Below are positions 1 to 12,179 of a stretch of 64,000 bases of DNA, in pieces. Source of the DNA: Maylandia zebra (taxonomy: Eukaryota; Chordata; Actinopteri; Cichliformes; Cichlidae); the NCBI RefSeq assembly GCF_041146795.1, contig NC_135176.1:13264286-13328285 (forward strand). The letters run 5' to 3'. Both the position numbers and the translations under genes were made by a program. A model generated the notes under the pieces. It saw only the letters and a list, made by a program, of their open reading frames with translations, was not told where the DNA came from and did no database searches. Each line of letters opens with the position of its first letter. Position 1 is the stretch's first letter.

Positions 1-1305
1 CTGCCTCTCTCCCTTCTGAGCCGCTTGCTCCTGTGTGATCCCCCCCGCTCAATTGACCACCTCACAAAAGCAGCTTCTTGCTTTTTCTTGCCATCCTGGG
101 ACGATCAGCTCCCTGCCTCCAGCCGTCAGAGTCCTCCAACCAGAACTGCCTGCTCTCTGCTCCCCGAACTCCTGCAGCTGGAAATTCTGTGGGAAGCTGC
201 TGTGGAGCTCCTCACTCTATTGTCTGGGATAGCCCGTTGTCCCTCCTGCCCACTGCAACTTTATGTAGAAACCTCAGTGCTGCAGCATGCACTGGCTCAC
301 TCGTATGAGCAGATCAGGGCTGCCACGTGTAGATTTTTAGGAAATTTGGATCCATTCAGGCCTCTCACACAACACACCCTAAAACCTGACATTTTCAAAG
401 CCATGATAAACTGCCTTAATGATTCCTGCATGCCTGTCCGGCAGGTTGCTTGCCGGTCAGTTGGAAACTGGTTGGGCTATATTGCAGCTGGGCTGCATAT
501 GGACAGACCCAGTGAAAAGGGGATACATAGAGGGAGATGGTGCATAGAAAAGCAACAAAATAAACAGACGTACTCAGATATTGAGGCAGCAAGTGATTTG
601 GAAACATTAAGAGAGCAGAGAATGGAGGAGGAAGAAAGAAGGTGGACACATGAAGCCAGGAGGACAGTGGCCATGCTGGTAACTCTAATCTATGATCCTG
701 ATGCCCTCACACGTCGTCACTGCTGCGCCGCCCTGGGAAACCTGCTAAATGTTGATGGAGCCATATCCTTGTTGCTGGAGGAAAATGTGCCCAGCTTACT
801 TCTAAGAACTGCATGCACAGATTACCACAGTGCAGTGAGAGAAGCTGCCATAGGATCTTTATACCTGTACAGCCAGCAGGATGCCATGCGTCAGGTAACG
901 AGCAAGTCACAGCATCGCACATGCTCACATTACAATAAAACAATCTCTGTTTGGAGAATTTGGTGCTTTTGAAATAGTTCATTTTTACTTTTTAATTAGA
1001 AAAGCAGAAAACAGTTCACACCTCCTGGTATTGAATTTAAAGCTGTGCTCTTACGCCCAGAGCTTGTTCTGTCCTTTAGATAAATTTTGTTCACTGTTTA
1101 ATCTTTCACAAGTCAGTAACACACTTTGAAACACACATTTATTGATTTATTTAGATTATTGCTCTTCTTTTGCATTCATTCAAAGGTCCTGATGTCTCTT
1201 GATGCCAGTAAGAAGCTTGTTCAGGCTTCACAACATGCTCCTCCACAGTGTGACTATCAGCGGCTCATTGGACAGCTGACTGCACCAGAAAAGTCAGCAG
1301 CTTAA
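1..1305 (+). CDS. stk36: STK36 (fused) serine/threonine kinase, C-terminal helical-repeat end (5' partial)
   Basis: Two exons are visible: 1..894, open from the window edge and ending CAG|GTAACG, and 1186..1305, entered after TTCAAAG and ending in TAA. Both are phase 0. They encode about 337 residues, the C-terminal part only; the kinase domain lies outside the window. The protein is made of ARM/HEAT-like helical repeats, with stretches such as YEQIRAATCRFLGNL, MPVRQVACRSVGNWLGY and DALTRRHCCAALGNLL showing the R..C..LGNL repeat rhythm. A charged Glu/Arg segment lies between repeats. STK36 acts in Hedgehog-related signalling and in building motile-cilium central pairs, where the C-terminal region serves as a binding scaffold (family knowledge). 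An AATAAA follows 87 bases after the stop. The gene converges on atf5. Identity is inferred from repeat pattern and remembered similarity; another ARM-repeat protein is possible but less likely. Confidence 0.72.
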
Positions 1306-1391
1306 AAACCTGCTCCCTGTTTAACTTTACAGCAACATATTTGTCTGAAGCCATGTGTTAGTGAACGACCGAGTCCCCGTTTATGAATCAA

Positions 1392-1397
1392 AATAAA
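1392..1397 (+). terminator. Polyadenylation signal of stk36
   Basis: AATAAA lies 87 bases downstream of the stk36 stop codon in the sense strand. It is the first canonical signal after the stop, so it is the likely 3' end of the transcript. Confidence 0.6.
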
Positions 1398-1399
1398 AC

Positions 1400-2160
1400 T
1401 GTTTTACTGTTTAACGTCTCGGTTTGTGACAGCAAGCTGTTCTAATTTCACGAGAAAAAGGAAACGATGTAACTTCGTAAAAATCACGGTAGGTTTTCTT
1501 TTTCATCGATAAAATTGTCATAACAATAATTCAGTCTGTATAAAAGTGGCGAATGAGGAGTTTCATTCATTTCTGAGTTATGAGTATTTCTGCTGGCACC
1601 GCAGCGTGCTGTCGATTTTTGGAAAGCTTTTGTTTAGGTGTAGCGAACATTATTGATGGATTTTAAAAATGTTCCATATGCAGATCAACATGTGAATTTA
1701 GAGGCATTCGCATTTCAAAGCCCTTCGAGGTCTTCTAGAAGTCTGTGAATTTGGGCTAAATAAAGTAGAAAACAACGAAGCCGAATTTCCGAGGACTGGA
1801 CGTCGAAAGCGTTTTTATGTGGTTTTATGTTAAATGTTGTATCGACTAAACTAGAAGAGATCGATACCCATGAAAGTTTTCAGTCCTCTCTGTATAACCG
1901 TCTGTCAGCTGTCTGCTCAGCGGGGCAGGGTGAGAAAAGAAGCGCTTGTCAGTGTCTGTCGGGCCCTGACCGGGCTTTACTTTGATTTCCCTTAAAAAAA
2001 AATAAAAATAAAATGAAAACCCCGCGGATTTATTAAATCCAAAAACCAAGCACTTATTTTCACGCTCAGGCCGCAGATTGTACTTCGGATAACGCAGACA
2101 AAAAATAAAAATAAATCCCAGTAAAAGCACCAAAAAGAAAAAGCACAGCAGGCCAAGTTG
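1400..2160. other. Short intergenic gap between converging genes
   Basis: This is about 0.75 kb of AT-rich DNA between the stk36 and atf5 polyadenylation signals. I see no coding exon, repeat structure or RNA gene in it. An open frame on the minus strand (1846..2202) is rich in Phe, Leu and Lys from A/T runs and has no family resemblance. Confidence 0.5.
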
Positions 2161-2169
2161 ATGATACAC

Positions 2170-2175
2170 TTTATT
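2170..2175 (-). terminator. Probable polyadenylation signal of atf5
   Basis: AATAAA on the minus strand lies about 1.7 kb beyond the atf5 stop. If used, atf5 has a long AU-rich 3' UTR covering roughly 2155..3892, which contains no other gene I can support. Confidence 0.45.
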
Positions 2176-3892
2176 TTTTTTTAAAAGCAAAAAGATTGAC
2201 ATCAGACGAAGTTAATTTGTATCTATGATAAAATTGCGTTAAAAACACAACGCGCTAAATGTGCTGTTAGTACACACTTTTGGTTTAACCATCGGGATTG
2301 ATAGTGCACCGCAGGGGGCTAAAAAAAAAAAAAAAGAAGCACTAATTAAACCCCATAAATAATTACGATAGTTTCGCTGTTATATTCAAGATTGTCTTAA
2401 AATAAATATGCATAGAAAAACAACTATCCTTGGTATAAGCATGGAGCAAATGACAGTAACAATGATTATTTGCTTATATGAAAAAAAGAATTGAGACCTC
2501 TTACACCAAAGCTAAAGCTGCAAAAGCTTTAAGAAACAACAAAATTAGGATTTTTTTTTCCCAATAATTTTATAGAAAGAAAAGGTTAACACACTCCACT
2601 CCCTGAACATACAAAAGTTGTTACAAATTAGTGCAGATCAGCCAGAGGCCTATAAAACTTATTGCTTTAACAAGCAGTTTAGAGAGAGAATTATTTCTGA
2701 AACCCTAAATTTTCTATTCCAGAGAGTACATTTATGCAAAGGCATGCAGAGGAAGGCTGTTAGAATGATACTAGTTACAATATTTGTACACATTTGGAAA
2801 TAAAGAAAAAAACAACAGTTTTATATGAGGAAACCCTGCAAGCTTCAAGTCTGTAATCTCCTCCCATGATTATCTACTGATGTTTGTAGAACTGGCGGAT
2901 TAACATGTATCCTGAGCTGCAAAACAGATTGTACATTTTGCAAAATGCGAGGGAAGAATATCTTACTGCCACCACATGATAAAATGTTACACATTTAAAA
3001 ATAATATGAAAAAAAACAGTTTTGGTCACAGAATGCATAATGCCGACATTATTTGAAGCCATTGCTAAAAGAAAGATAGCAAAGGTTATATTTGTTACAT
3101 TTAAAGGGATGAAAATTAAACAAATGTAAATACAGAAGACAAAGTAATGTTTCCAACAAAGCTGGCTAAAATACTCTAAACATACAAATAAAATAATTCT
3201 GTTATTGACTGAAATAAACTGGAAGCAAATCAAATGTTTTACAGAAAAACAAACAACAAAATACACAATAAAGTTTCACGACTCTTTTGTACGTTAGCCG
3301 CTCTTTCTGCAATTGTAAAAGTCAAAGGATATTCAAGGTCAGTTCTAATAATTTTAGTATTAATGCCAATTAGTTTTTGCTGTTGCATAAACGCAGTTGA
3401 TTTGAAATATTTGTCCACACTGAAATATCAACACCCAATAACGTGATCCAGCGACTGAGCATGAAAATAATTAAAAAAGAAAGAAAAAAAAACCCTCAAA
3501 CAAACATGAGTTTCTATTGCTGACATCAATTTTAACGTAAGGCTATTACAAATATAAAACCTGCATAATGAGTTACATTACTTCTGAAATTACCTTATTT
3601 CAATAGTAGATTCACGAAGTGCGAGAGCTATCGAAAATGATTGTCATCTTAAAGCATTGCTATGCCACAGTGCCGGCTCAAGTGATTCGAGTACGAAAGC
3701 GATGGAAGAATTGGATAGTGTTGATTTAAAATGTAAAAAAGATTTCATATTAGCAAAGCATGCTTTTAACCCCTCGCTACAGAAAAAAAAAGAAAAAAAA
3801 TTAACATTTGATTCAGGACAAACTTAAAGACAGAAAGAGCTGCTGATTCTCCCTGTTATGCTCTCTCTAAGTGTACTCGCAGAAGCTTGGTG

Positions 3893-5834
3893 TTACGCTG
3901 TTGTGTCCTGCTTAAGCCTTTGGCTACGGGCCTTGTAAACTTCAATCAGCAGGTCTTTAACGTACTGGATTTCACGTTCTACGGACTCTGCTTTGTCCCG
4001 GAGCTCCCGGTTCCTCCCTTCAAGGCAGTGCAGTTGTTCCTCCAAAGAATCGAGCTCCGCCCTTTTTCGCTGGCGATACCTGCATCGACCAAAAACGAAG
4101 ACTCTGTGAAAATGTAAACTCGTGAAACTTTGATAACATTGACATTTCATCGAGAAGAATCTCACCTGTGAGCGGCAGTTTTGTTCTGATCTCTTTTCTT
4201 TTGTTTGCGCTCCCCGCCTTCACCTGGAATGATGTCCACTTCGTATTTCATTGCACAGTGGTCTTCCTTCAGCCGACATGCTTGTCTGTGCCCCGAAGAT
4301 TCCAGGTTCAAACTATCCCTAGCCATTAAAAGACACTCTGGGCCCTGATCCTCAAGGAAATTACAGTGTAGATCATGCTGAGCTATCTGTAGACTCTCTG
4401 TTTTCACCTGCTCGTTGATGTTGCCCAAGAAGCTATGGTAGGCCTCAGACTGTGATGTTGTTGGAAGATAACAACCTTCGCTGCTCTCGGCTTTCCAAGA
4501 AACGGTGGCTTTTGTCACCTCCACACTAGTTTTGATACTGTTCAGCACATCACTGTTACCAGCACCTCCACTGACTTCCCTCATGCTATACATCAACAGA
4601 TCCTCTTTCTTATGGGGGACCTCCAGTGATCCACCAAAGCCAAATCCACCACCAACAATCTTCCCACCACCTATCACATCTTGAGTGAAACAGCAATTTT
4701 TCTCTTCTTTTGGTATAACAGCACATCGTCTGAGCTCAACCGCACTACCCAAGCAGTAGCTTTTCCCTACCAACTGGTCGTCCTCTACACAGCCATAATT
4801 ACCTGTAAGGGTCACAGCTGAGTTACCTGAGTTACTTCCTTTGGAACTCAACAAACTGCTGTCACAGCCTTCGCTGAACCTCGAACCATCAGGAACTCTT
4901 TTCCTACCACACCCACTGGGTCGACTGCAGCTATATGGGGCGTGTCTTGGAATTTTGGAGCGCCCAATGGGCCCGCCACAGATGCTGAGCAAGTCCAGTT
5001 CTCCGGTTGCCAAGGTAACAAGAAGTGGGCTGGATTCCGATTGGTTGGATGTAGCGTATGATGCGTATGGCAGCTGAGTGAATGGCGGAGGACCCGCAGG
5101 CAGTGGACCCCTGTCGCATTTTCCCAGCCTCGGCCCTTTCTCGGGCAGTGGCTCAGACAGGAAGTAGTCCTCTAGTTGGGCGAGTTCCTCTTGCAGCAGA
5201 GAGGTCATGACCTCCAAGTCAGAGGGCACCTGGATATCATTCTGAAGGGGTGAAGGGGGAAGGGAGGCATTAGTAGAGGAGGGAGGGGAAGGAGGGTTTG
5301 GGAGGTACGAGGAGAAATCCACTTCTTCCGTCATCCAGTCAGTGTTACCATCACCTATTGAGGAGGGGGGAAAAATTGCATCGGTTACAAGATGTTTGTC
5401 GGAAGGAAATAATGCTGCTAAAAAAAATAAAATAAAAAAATAACGTTCATGCAAAAAAAAAAAAAAAAAATCCATCAGTGCACGAAGCAGTTTCCCAAAA
5501 TAACAATCAGATTTATAATAATAATAATAAAGGCAAATCAGATTGGGGGGTTTTGCCGATAAAGTTGCAGCGTTTTAATATAACAGACGTAGCTAGTTTA
5601 TTACTTACTGCTCAAGAAGGACGAATGTGCTGCAGTGCCGAGCCCACCTGAAATGAGGAAAAATATAAAAAAGCGTACACGCTGCAACTCACCAATTAAG
5701 TGCTGACTCTCCTCTGACACCTCCCCCCTGCACCCCTGTGATTGGCTGTGGTTAGCCTGTGGGTGAGAGAGAGCGAGGGGGTCTGCCGGGCAGACACGAA
5801 GAGTCTTCCAAACAGGCGCTGATGTTGCCATCAT
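3893..5834 (-). CDS. atf5: ATF5 bZIP transcription factor
   Basis: Three coding exons: 5693..5834, 4166..5354 and 3893..4079. Phases 1 and 2 join cleanly (ATTG|GTGAGT to AATAG|GTGATG; CACAG|GTGAG to GCAG|GTATC). They predict 505 aa, longer than human ATF5 (282 aa). The start ATGATGGCA at 5834 was chosen because the frame runs through the exon into the conserved DWMTEEVDF acidic motif near residue 50. The C-terminus is a basic region ([21 protein letters not shown], split here by an exon junction) plus a leucine zipper ending [21 protein letters not shown]. This end is ATF5-type rather than ATF4-type. ATF5 binds CRE/CARE sites and drives stress, mitochondrial unfolded-protein and survival genes. 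Translation is probably controlled by the uORFs annotated separately. The enlarged middle region is Ser/Gly rich and unfamiliar. The teleost paralogue (a or b) cannot be told. Confidence 0.88.
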
Positions 5835-6874
5835 TTTGTCTGTTGGTGCTTTGATTCAGTCCAAGTCCAAGCATATGCTGAGAGCAAGCAGGGTCTGAGA
5901 GATGGGCCACAGTGAGCAGGTCTGGGTGAGCATAATGAAACCTAGAGGGTAAGCAGAAAGAAAAAAAGGGGGATCAGATATATCTGAGAAAGATACGGCG
6001 TACTCAGTCGACTAATGGGGATCATCAGATGGGATTCTGTCTGTGCTGCCCTCTGCAAGTTTCTCTGCATGGTTTTAATGAGAGGCAACAAAGAAAAAAT
6101 CACTTTCTGGTCCTCACTTAATTCATTTTCACACAAATACACTTTTTCATCTTTTAAACAAAAAGGCTTTACAGTAAATACCAAATACTGTAAAGCAGAA
6201 AAGTACATTATTCCCAAAACCAAGCCTCAGATGTGACACAGTGGGTGATAGAAAAGTGGGAGCAGTGTCCTGTGGGCTTTAATCTGGCTCAAAGCAAAAT
6301 TAACCTGACGTCCTCAAAACACGTGGGACCCAGTGACGCTGTCAAGGGCCCAACTGTTGACAAGAAGCACCACAAGAGCTACCTCTACTCTGTAGGTGAG
6401 CTGCCCTGCTGGTCAAAGAGGATGAATGCTGATGAGCTGCTTCCAATCGCATGTTCCTTTTAAAATTAATTACCAATTCTTTTTTTTAATCACTTAAACA
6501 GATTGGACTCGATTACAGCAATGAGAGCTAAATTAAACATTGAAAGATTAAACGCTGGAAGTGACAGACGTGATGTATCTCCAGTTAGTGCACAGACTGA
6601 AGGCAATACATTTAGAGTAGAGGAAAAATCAATAAAAATCAAACTAAAACTGACCACAAAGCAACCACAATCAGTCAAACTCCATGAGTGATCGTAGTTT
6701 AAAAATAAAAAATAAAAAAGAAGAAAAAAGATGTTTGAATTTGTAAAAAAGGTTCATTTAAAGCGACGAAACCAAACAAGATGTAGCCACTTTACACCAA
6801 AATGATAACAACAACAACAGCAACAACAAAACAGCTCTATGTACAGCCAGTAGAGAGACTTTCACTTACTCCAT
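5752..6874 (-). promoter_or_regulatory. Inhibitory uORF2 of atf5, spliced and overlapping the main start
   Basis: An ATG sits at 6874..6872, five bases before a strong donor (ATGGA|GTAAGTG, exon end 6870). Joining it to the acceptor CCCTCTAG|GTTTC (exon start 5941, good pyrimidine tract) gives a 64-codon frame ending TAA at 5752. That frame differs from the main one and passes the atf5 ATG (5834), so the overlap is 83 nt. This is the ATF4/ATF5 layout in which ribosomes translating uORF2 miss the main start. The frame and junction are seen in the sequence; the regulatory effect follows from the known family mechanism. Confidence 0.75.
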
Positions 6875-7130
6875 TCTTGCAGAAAAAATTGTAGAGCACT
6901 TGGGGGTGCGTTGCTAAAGCAAAGCACGACGACTTTTCGGGTCCAACAACTTAACAAAAGATTAAAGAGCCATATTTCAGCTCGGAATATCCTAGACAAG
7001 GCAAACAGAGAGAGGTGCTGCTTTGTTGTGGTCGACCTGTAAACTGAGGAGCCGCTTAATTGTGACAAAGCATCACTTCATTCACACCTAGCAACCGACT
7101 GCGTCACCGGGGTAAACCAGGCTCCTCCGC
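6870..7130 (-). promoter_or_regulatory. Atf5 first non-coding exon and probable promoter
   Basis: The exon ends at 6870 with the donor GTAAGTG. Upstream on the minus strand the DNA becomes GC-richer near 7100-7170. It contains TGACGCA at about 7098-7105, resembling an ATF/CRE half site, and a GCATCA core near 7070 resembling an amino-acid response element. The transcription start is not visible; these sites are short and could be chance. Confidence 0.35.
6962..6973 (-). promoter_or_regulatory. Three-codon uORF1 of atf5
   Basis: ATGGCTCTTTAA encodes Met-Ala-Leu-stop in the first leader exon of atf5. Its stop lies 87 nt before the uORF2 ATG. ATF4 and ATF5 carry a permissive three-residue uORF1 at this position, after which ribosomes reinitiate downstream. 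The size and spacing match that arrangement. The 5' boundary of the leader exon is not defined here. Confidence 0.72.
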
Positions 7131-7139
7131 GCGTGCAGA

Positions 7140-10100
7140 TCCCTCCGCCCCCTCCCTCCGCGGCTCACCCAAGGACGTCCCACACTCTCGCTGCCCACAC
7201 TTTTATAAAAGTATTGAGCTACTTTTTTGTTGTTGTTTCTGTAAAAGTAACACAGCTGCTCATTCAGGTGAGTAATGCTATTATTTATAGTAATAAATAT
7301 ATAGATAATAAATATACTAATAAAAAAGAAAATACTAAATTCAAACTGTGCAATTCAAGATACAAGTAACAACTGGTTTAAAAAGGGAATCTGAAAAGTA
7401 GCCTTTTAGCTAGACATTGTGCTAGTTTTTAAGCTCTAAAGGGTATAACCTCGTCTTTAAATTAAATAACGAAGTGAGAGGATTTGGTTTACGCGAACGC
7501 GATCTGTCGAGAAATCTACAGCTCAGACACTGTACTTTACAATAAGGCGTGCCGCTGTTTTGTTTAAAGCGCTATATGGCTCATAACACACTTTGTTGTT
7601 TAGAAGAAGTCTGTTGCATCTCCGTTGCATCAGTGGTCCACGAACAGTACCATTGGCTGCACGGGCTCAGACTGTCGTTCTGTGATTGGCTCAAAACGGC
7701 TACTTCTGAAATATGATTGGTCGGTGGTAGGCAAGGCAAAGCACCACCGTGTTGTCATCTTTCTCTCTCCCTCTGTCTGCAGTGCAGACTGTGCACATGT
7801 TTCATGTCAACAAACCGGGCGTGGAGGTCGGTGCTGCAGTTTTTGAAAGCAGAGAATATCGTTGACACTTTGTGATACAGTTTAAACAAACTCAGACACT
7901 GATACAGCATTCAGCTTGTAATGACTTAATCTGGCCGATTATGTCGCGATAACTAATGAACATGCAGCATATATCATTTATTACATAATTTAAATTAGAA
8001 AGTACTTAGAATTACATAATTGCTAGTCACCGTTGTGGATGTAATGTCTCTGTTTTATTCGTTTATTTTAATTTAGCTTGCAACTACTCTATTGTGATTA
8101 TGTCTCATTTCACTTTTATTTTGTTGACTTGTTCATTTGTCTACCCAAAGCTTCCCAGGTGCAAAATTACACTAAGTCAGTGAATAATGGAAGATAAATT
8201 ATTCATCCCTTGTGGTTGGCTGTCAGCCTAATACACTTTGCGAATCCTTATTTTTGTGACTAATTTGGTGAGAGACAGCTGGTGGAACTAAATGAAGTTA
8301 CTGGTAATGACTGTCAATTACATTTATGTTAGGAATAAAGCTTTGTTTTCCTCCTTTCAGCAAATCCCGAAGCTGAGCAAGTGTGCTGTTCTCCTGTTGC
8401 TATAGTAATAGCGGACACTGCCCCCTATTTTAGACTTGTTGTCTGGTTGCTGTTGCCATGGGATTTGCATCTCTCTCTTTTTCCCTTTCTCTCTCTCTCT
8501 CTCTCTCTCTCTCCCCCTACTGTTTTCCTTTTACCTCACATTTGTTTTGGCACTCCTAACAACCCAGCCATTCTCCATCCTATTTGCTGAGTTGCATTTC
8601 TGTTACTCTATCATTTTACCAAAACCAACAGGTTTATTTCCAGCTTTGCTGAATTAATAAATTGATTTGGCACTATGATTTAGCCTCTAATAGATTTGTC
8701 CACAGAGAAGCATGTCTGTGCATTGAGTGAACATCTGAAAGTCGAATCGATCGCACAGAATCACATTATCCAGGATGGCTCCAGGGGAAGTTGTTTTCAC
8801 ACCAAGTGAAACATGTTCTTTGAAAAAGACCAGATGAAATTGAATTTGAGTGAAATGTCCCAAGTCTAATATACGCTGTCCGTCTGTGTCGATCTGATGC
8901 CTTTAAAAGGATGGCCTTGTTACAGCGGCGCTATTCAGCAAAACGCCCACCATGTGGTTGTTACCATAGGAGTGGAGCTCTGAGAGATTTGTAGAAAGGC
9001 AGCCTGATGCAATCGAGATAAATGTGGTCGTAATGGAGACCAGATTGAGATACTAGTAGCTGGTGAAGTTGGCAGGTCTCCCGGGAAAATCGCTGACTGC
9101 TCTCTCTGTCTGTATTAATTGGTCCACTGAGGGATTCCTGTTTGCGCATCATGAGAGAAATCTAAGGTGCTCCTTATGACAGCATGGCTGGATTTCCCTG
9201 CAGTCTCCACTATTAAGTACAGTTTCCTCTGTCATTATTTAGGAAGACATGTAAAATGTGTTATTTGCGCAGCAAAACACCTTCATGTCTCCCCCTCCTT
9301 CCTCTGGAAAATCTTAACAACCTCAGTATCCATTTGCAAAAACTGGAATAGATCAACTTTCCGACTTGTTAAAACAACACAGGAAAACGAGCCAAAGTAA
9401 ACAACTCTGGATCAAACTAGACTTCAGATACTCTTGAAATATTTATTGTCGGTTTTTCTATAGCGGGAGTTGGAAGTCCATCACTCGATACCCAAATTCA
9501 TTGTCTGAATATTGTGGATGAGCAGAGAAGTCAGAAAAGTCAATGCTGCATGCCAAGTGCATGTATGGCACGTTAGTAAGGGTTACACCATCATTTCATC
9601 ATCATCTCTCTCAGAATTTATTGTCCTCAACTTTTGCCCCTCTTTGAACATACGAAGAAAACATGGAATTCAGTTACGACTTGTGAATGGAAGCCTCTCA
9701 GAGGGGATTTGTGGACGTTTCTGTGTGTGTTCAGCCTGCTGATCACTTGAATTTGTTTTTCGGTTTGCCGTGAAAACATGTAATCAAGTCTCAGGAAAGT
9801 GACAAGCATAGTATAATTTTTCATTCACGGATGTTTAAAGCAACTTCATTTGCATTCAGCTGTGACAGATAGGAACCAGTCAGTCATAGGGTTCTGTTTA
9901 TTTGCTATTCCTCAAGGACTTCGTGGTATATTAGAGGTGTTTGATGTAAAGAACTCACTACAGCATCTGCTTTGTCTTCCTGTGGGATCTCACAGCTTTT
10001 AGTAGATCACTCATACCTAACTCCAACTTCTGAAAGCATGTTGAATGAAGCCGTGCGTGGCATACAGTGTAAGGTCTGTAAAAGAAAACAGTGCTACAAT

Positions 10101-10620
10101 AACAGCAGGACAACAAAGAAAGTAAACGAATTGTTGCATATCACAGCTTTTTATTCATACTTATTGTCCGTGCATCACTTGTGTTCTCCAGAATTTCAGC
10201 TCTTTAAGCAAATGGGTCCCAAGTGGTTCCTCTGTGTCATTTACAGCACTCAGGCTGTGTGATGCTGCGCTGCAGAAACATTTAAAACCCCTGAGGCTCA
10301 GCGTCTGTCACCTATGAGTTTTACACAGCCGATAACCATCCAGGCCATATGCTTCGTGCTCATGAAAAAACTTAAACTGTTCACTCATCAGAGCTTAAGT
10401 TAACTCGTGCTGAACTTTGAATTCTAATTGTTAGTTTGGTAAGGCATGTTAACACTAGTTTACAATGTTATCTTCCATTGTTTGACTGTTTGTCATGGGG
10501 TCTCTGCTTTCTGCAAAGTCACTTTATTTAACAGTATATTTGCAAGCAAACAGTCCTTTACTTTGATGTGGAGCATAAGACAAAGTGTTAAGTGTTAAGC
10601 AACATAAAGACAAAAGAAAT
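7140..10620. other. Gene-free intergenic DNA
   Basis: About 3.5 kb of mixed AT-rich sequence. Open frames are short and have no family resemblance. The only clear structure is the CT tract near 8490. I see no RNA gene. Confidence 0.45.
8488..8513. repeat. (CT)n microsatellite
   Basis: About 13 uninterrupted CT dinucleotides inside a longer pyrimidine-rich stretch. Confidence 0.9.
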
Positions 10621-10625
10621 GCATC

Positions 10626-11752
10626 CACTCACTGACCACTTTATTAGATGCACTTTACTAGTTGGAACCCCCATTTTTTAAAATTCTTTGTTTCGATTCA
10701 ACAAGGTGCTGCAAACATATTGACATGACAGCATCACACAGTTTAGCAGTTTTAAGGCTGCACAACCACGATGTTATTCTTCACGTCCCAAAGACGCTCT
10801 ACTGAACTGAGATCTGGTGGCTGTGAAGGCCATTTGCATACAGTGAACTCATTTTCATATCCAAGAAACCAGTTTGAGGTTATTTGACATTTTTCATGAT
10901 ATTTTTTCCCCATTCAAAGCATCCATCAGAAGATGCGTATGCTGTGGTCCCAAAAGAATGGCTATGGTCAGCAGCAATACTCTAGTAAGCTGTCGAGTTT
11001 AACTCATGCTTACTTGGTACTAAGTTGTCCAAAGTGTGCTTTTACCTCATTACAACACTACAGGCAGCCTAAACTGTTGAAACAGGACATAATGGATCCA
11101 TGCTAACACATTGTCTACACCAAATTATGACCCTACCCTCTAAATGTGGCAGCAGAAATTACAACTCCTCAGAACAGGCAACACATTTCCAATCTGCTGT
11201 TGTCTGATTTTGTCAAAATCCAAATTGTAGCTTCAGTTTTCTGACTGACATCTTTTGCGGTCCCATTTGCTTCAAGGTTTGGCACGTTCATTCAGAGATA
11301 TTCCTCTGCATATCTCAGTTGTAATAAGTGGTTATTTGAGTGATTCTTGTCTTTCTATTAGCTTGAAGCAGTCAGATTGTGCTCCTCTGCCTTCTTGCTT
11401 CAACCAGCCATTTTTACCCAGAGAACTGAGGCTCACTGCATGTTTTCTCTTTTTCAGATGATTCTCTGTAAACCCTAGAGATGGTTAGAGAGATGTTGGA
11501 AAATTCCAGTAAATCAGCAGTTTCTGAAATGCTGATACCAGCCCATCAGGCATCAATAATCATACCATGGTCAAAGTCACCTAAATCACATTTTTTCCTC
11601 ATTGTGATAGTCAGCTGGAACTTCAGCAGGTCGTCTCGGTCATCTCGACATGCCTAAATGCATTGATTTGCATGTAATTGGCTGGTTAAATATGTGGGTT
11701 AACATTTAGTTGAGCAAATGAACCTTTAAAGAAAAACAAGTGACCAGCGAGT
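10626..11752. mobile_element. Non-autonomous DNA-transposon-like repeat, about 1.1 kb
   Basis: The left end is ACTCACTGACCACTTTATT. The right end, reverse-complemented, begins ACTCGCTGGTCACTT, giving imperfect terminal inverted repeats. The interior has phrases typical of a very common fish and tetrapod dispersed repeat, such as TCTCTGTAAACCCTAGAGATG, CAGCAGTTTCTGAAAT and GCCTAAATGCATTGATTTGC. No intact frame is present. I recognise the family from memory but cannot assign a superfamily. A second, broken copy lies at 13438..14452. Confidence 0.6.
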
Positions 11753-12179
11753 TTAATTCTGCATCTAAAAATCGGAGCAGCAGCTTATTTAATTTATGTC
11801 ATGTTCCAGGTATGTGCTGATATTTTCCTGTTGATGAAGAGTGATGTAATAGCTTGACTTTCTAAAAAGAATTTTTTTCATACCTGCAATAGCACTAAAG
11901 AGCCTGTTTTAAGGTAGTGAAAATACTACTAGAGGTGCAGAACATTTCAAATTAAATTGAATTATTCTTGAAACACCGCTACATTGTATCCAACTTAAAC
12001 CTGTCAGCTGACCTTAATACGGGAAGTCATGTCACGCAAAGTTTAACTTATTCAGTTTTTCTTACTCACTGCTTAATGGTCATTTTCATCAGTAATATTT
12101 CTAAACATTGTTAAATGTGGTTATGATGCTGATATTTTTTGGCATAATTTAACCGTAACTGTTACAACATGACCAGTTT

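Noticed and set aside
1846-3266. Open frames of 118 and 130 codons on the minus strand
   Set aside because: They fall in AT-rich gap or atf5 3' UTR and read as Phe/Leu/Tyr-rich noise.
5355-5475. Possible N-terminal extension of atf5 starting with a Met-Asp-poly-Phe run
   Set aside because: This is intron sequence with an A-run and pyrimidine tract ending in AATAG; the phase matches splicing to the upstream exon at 5693.
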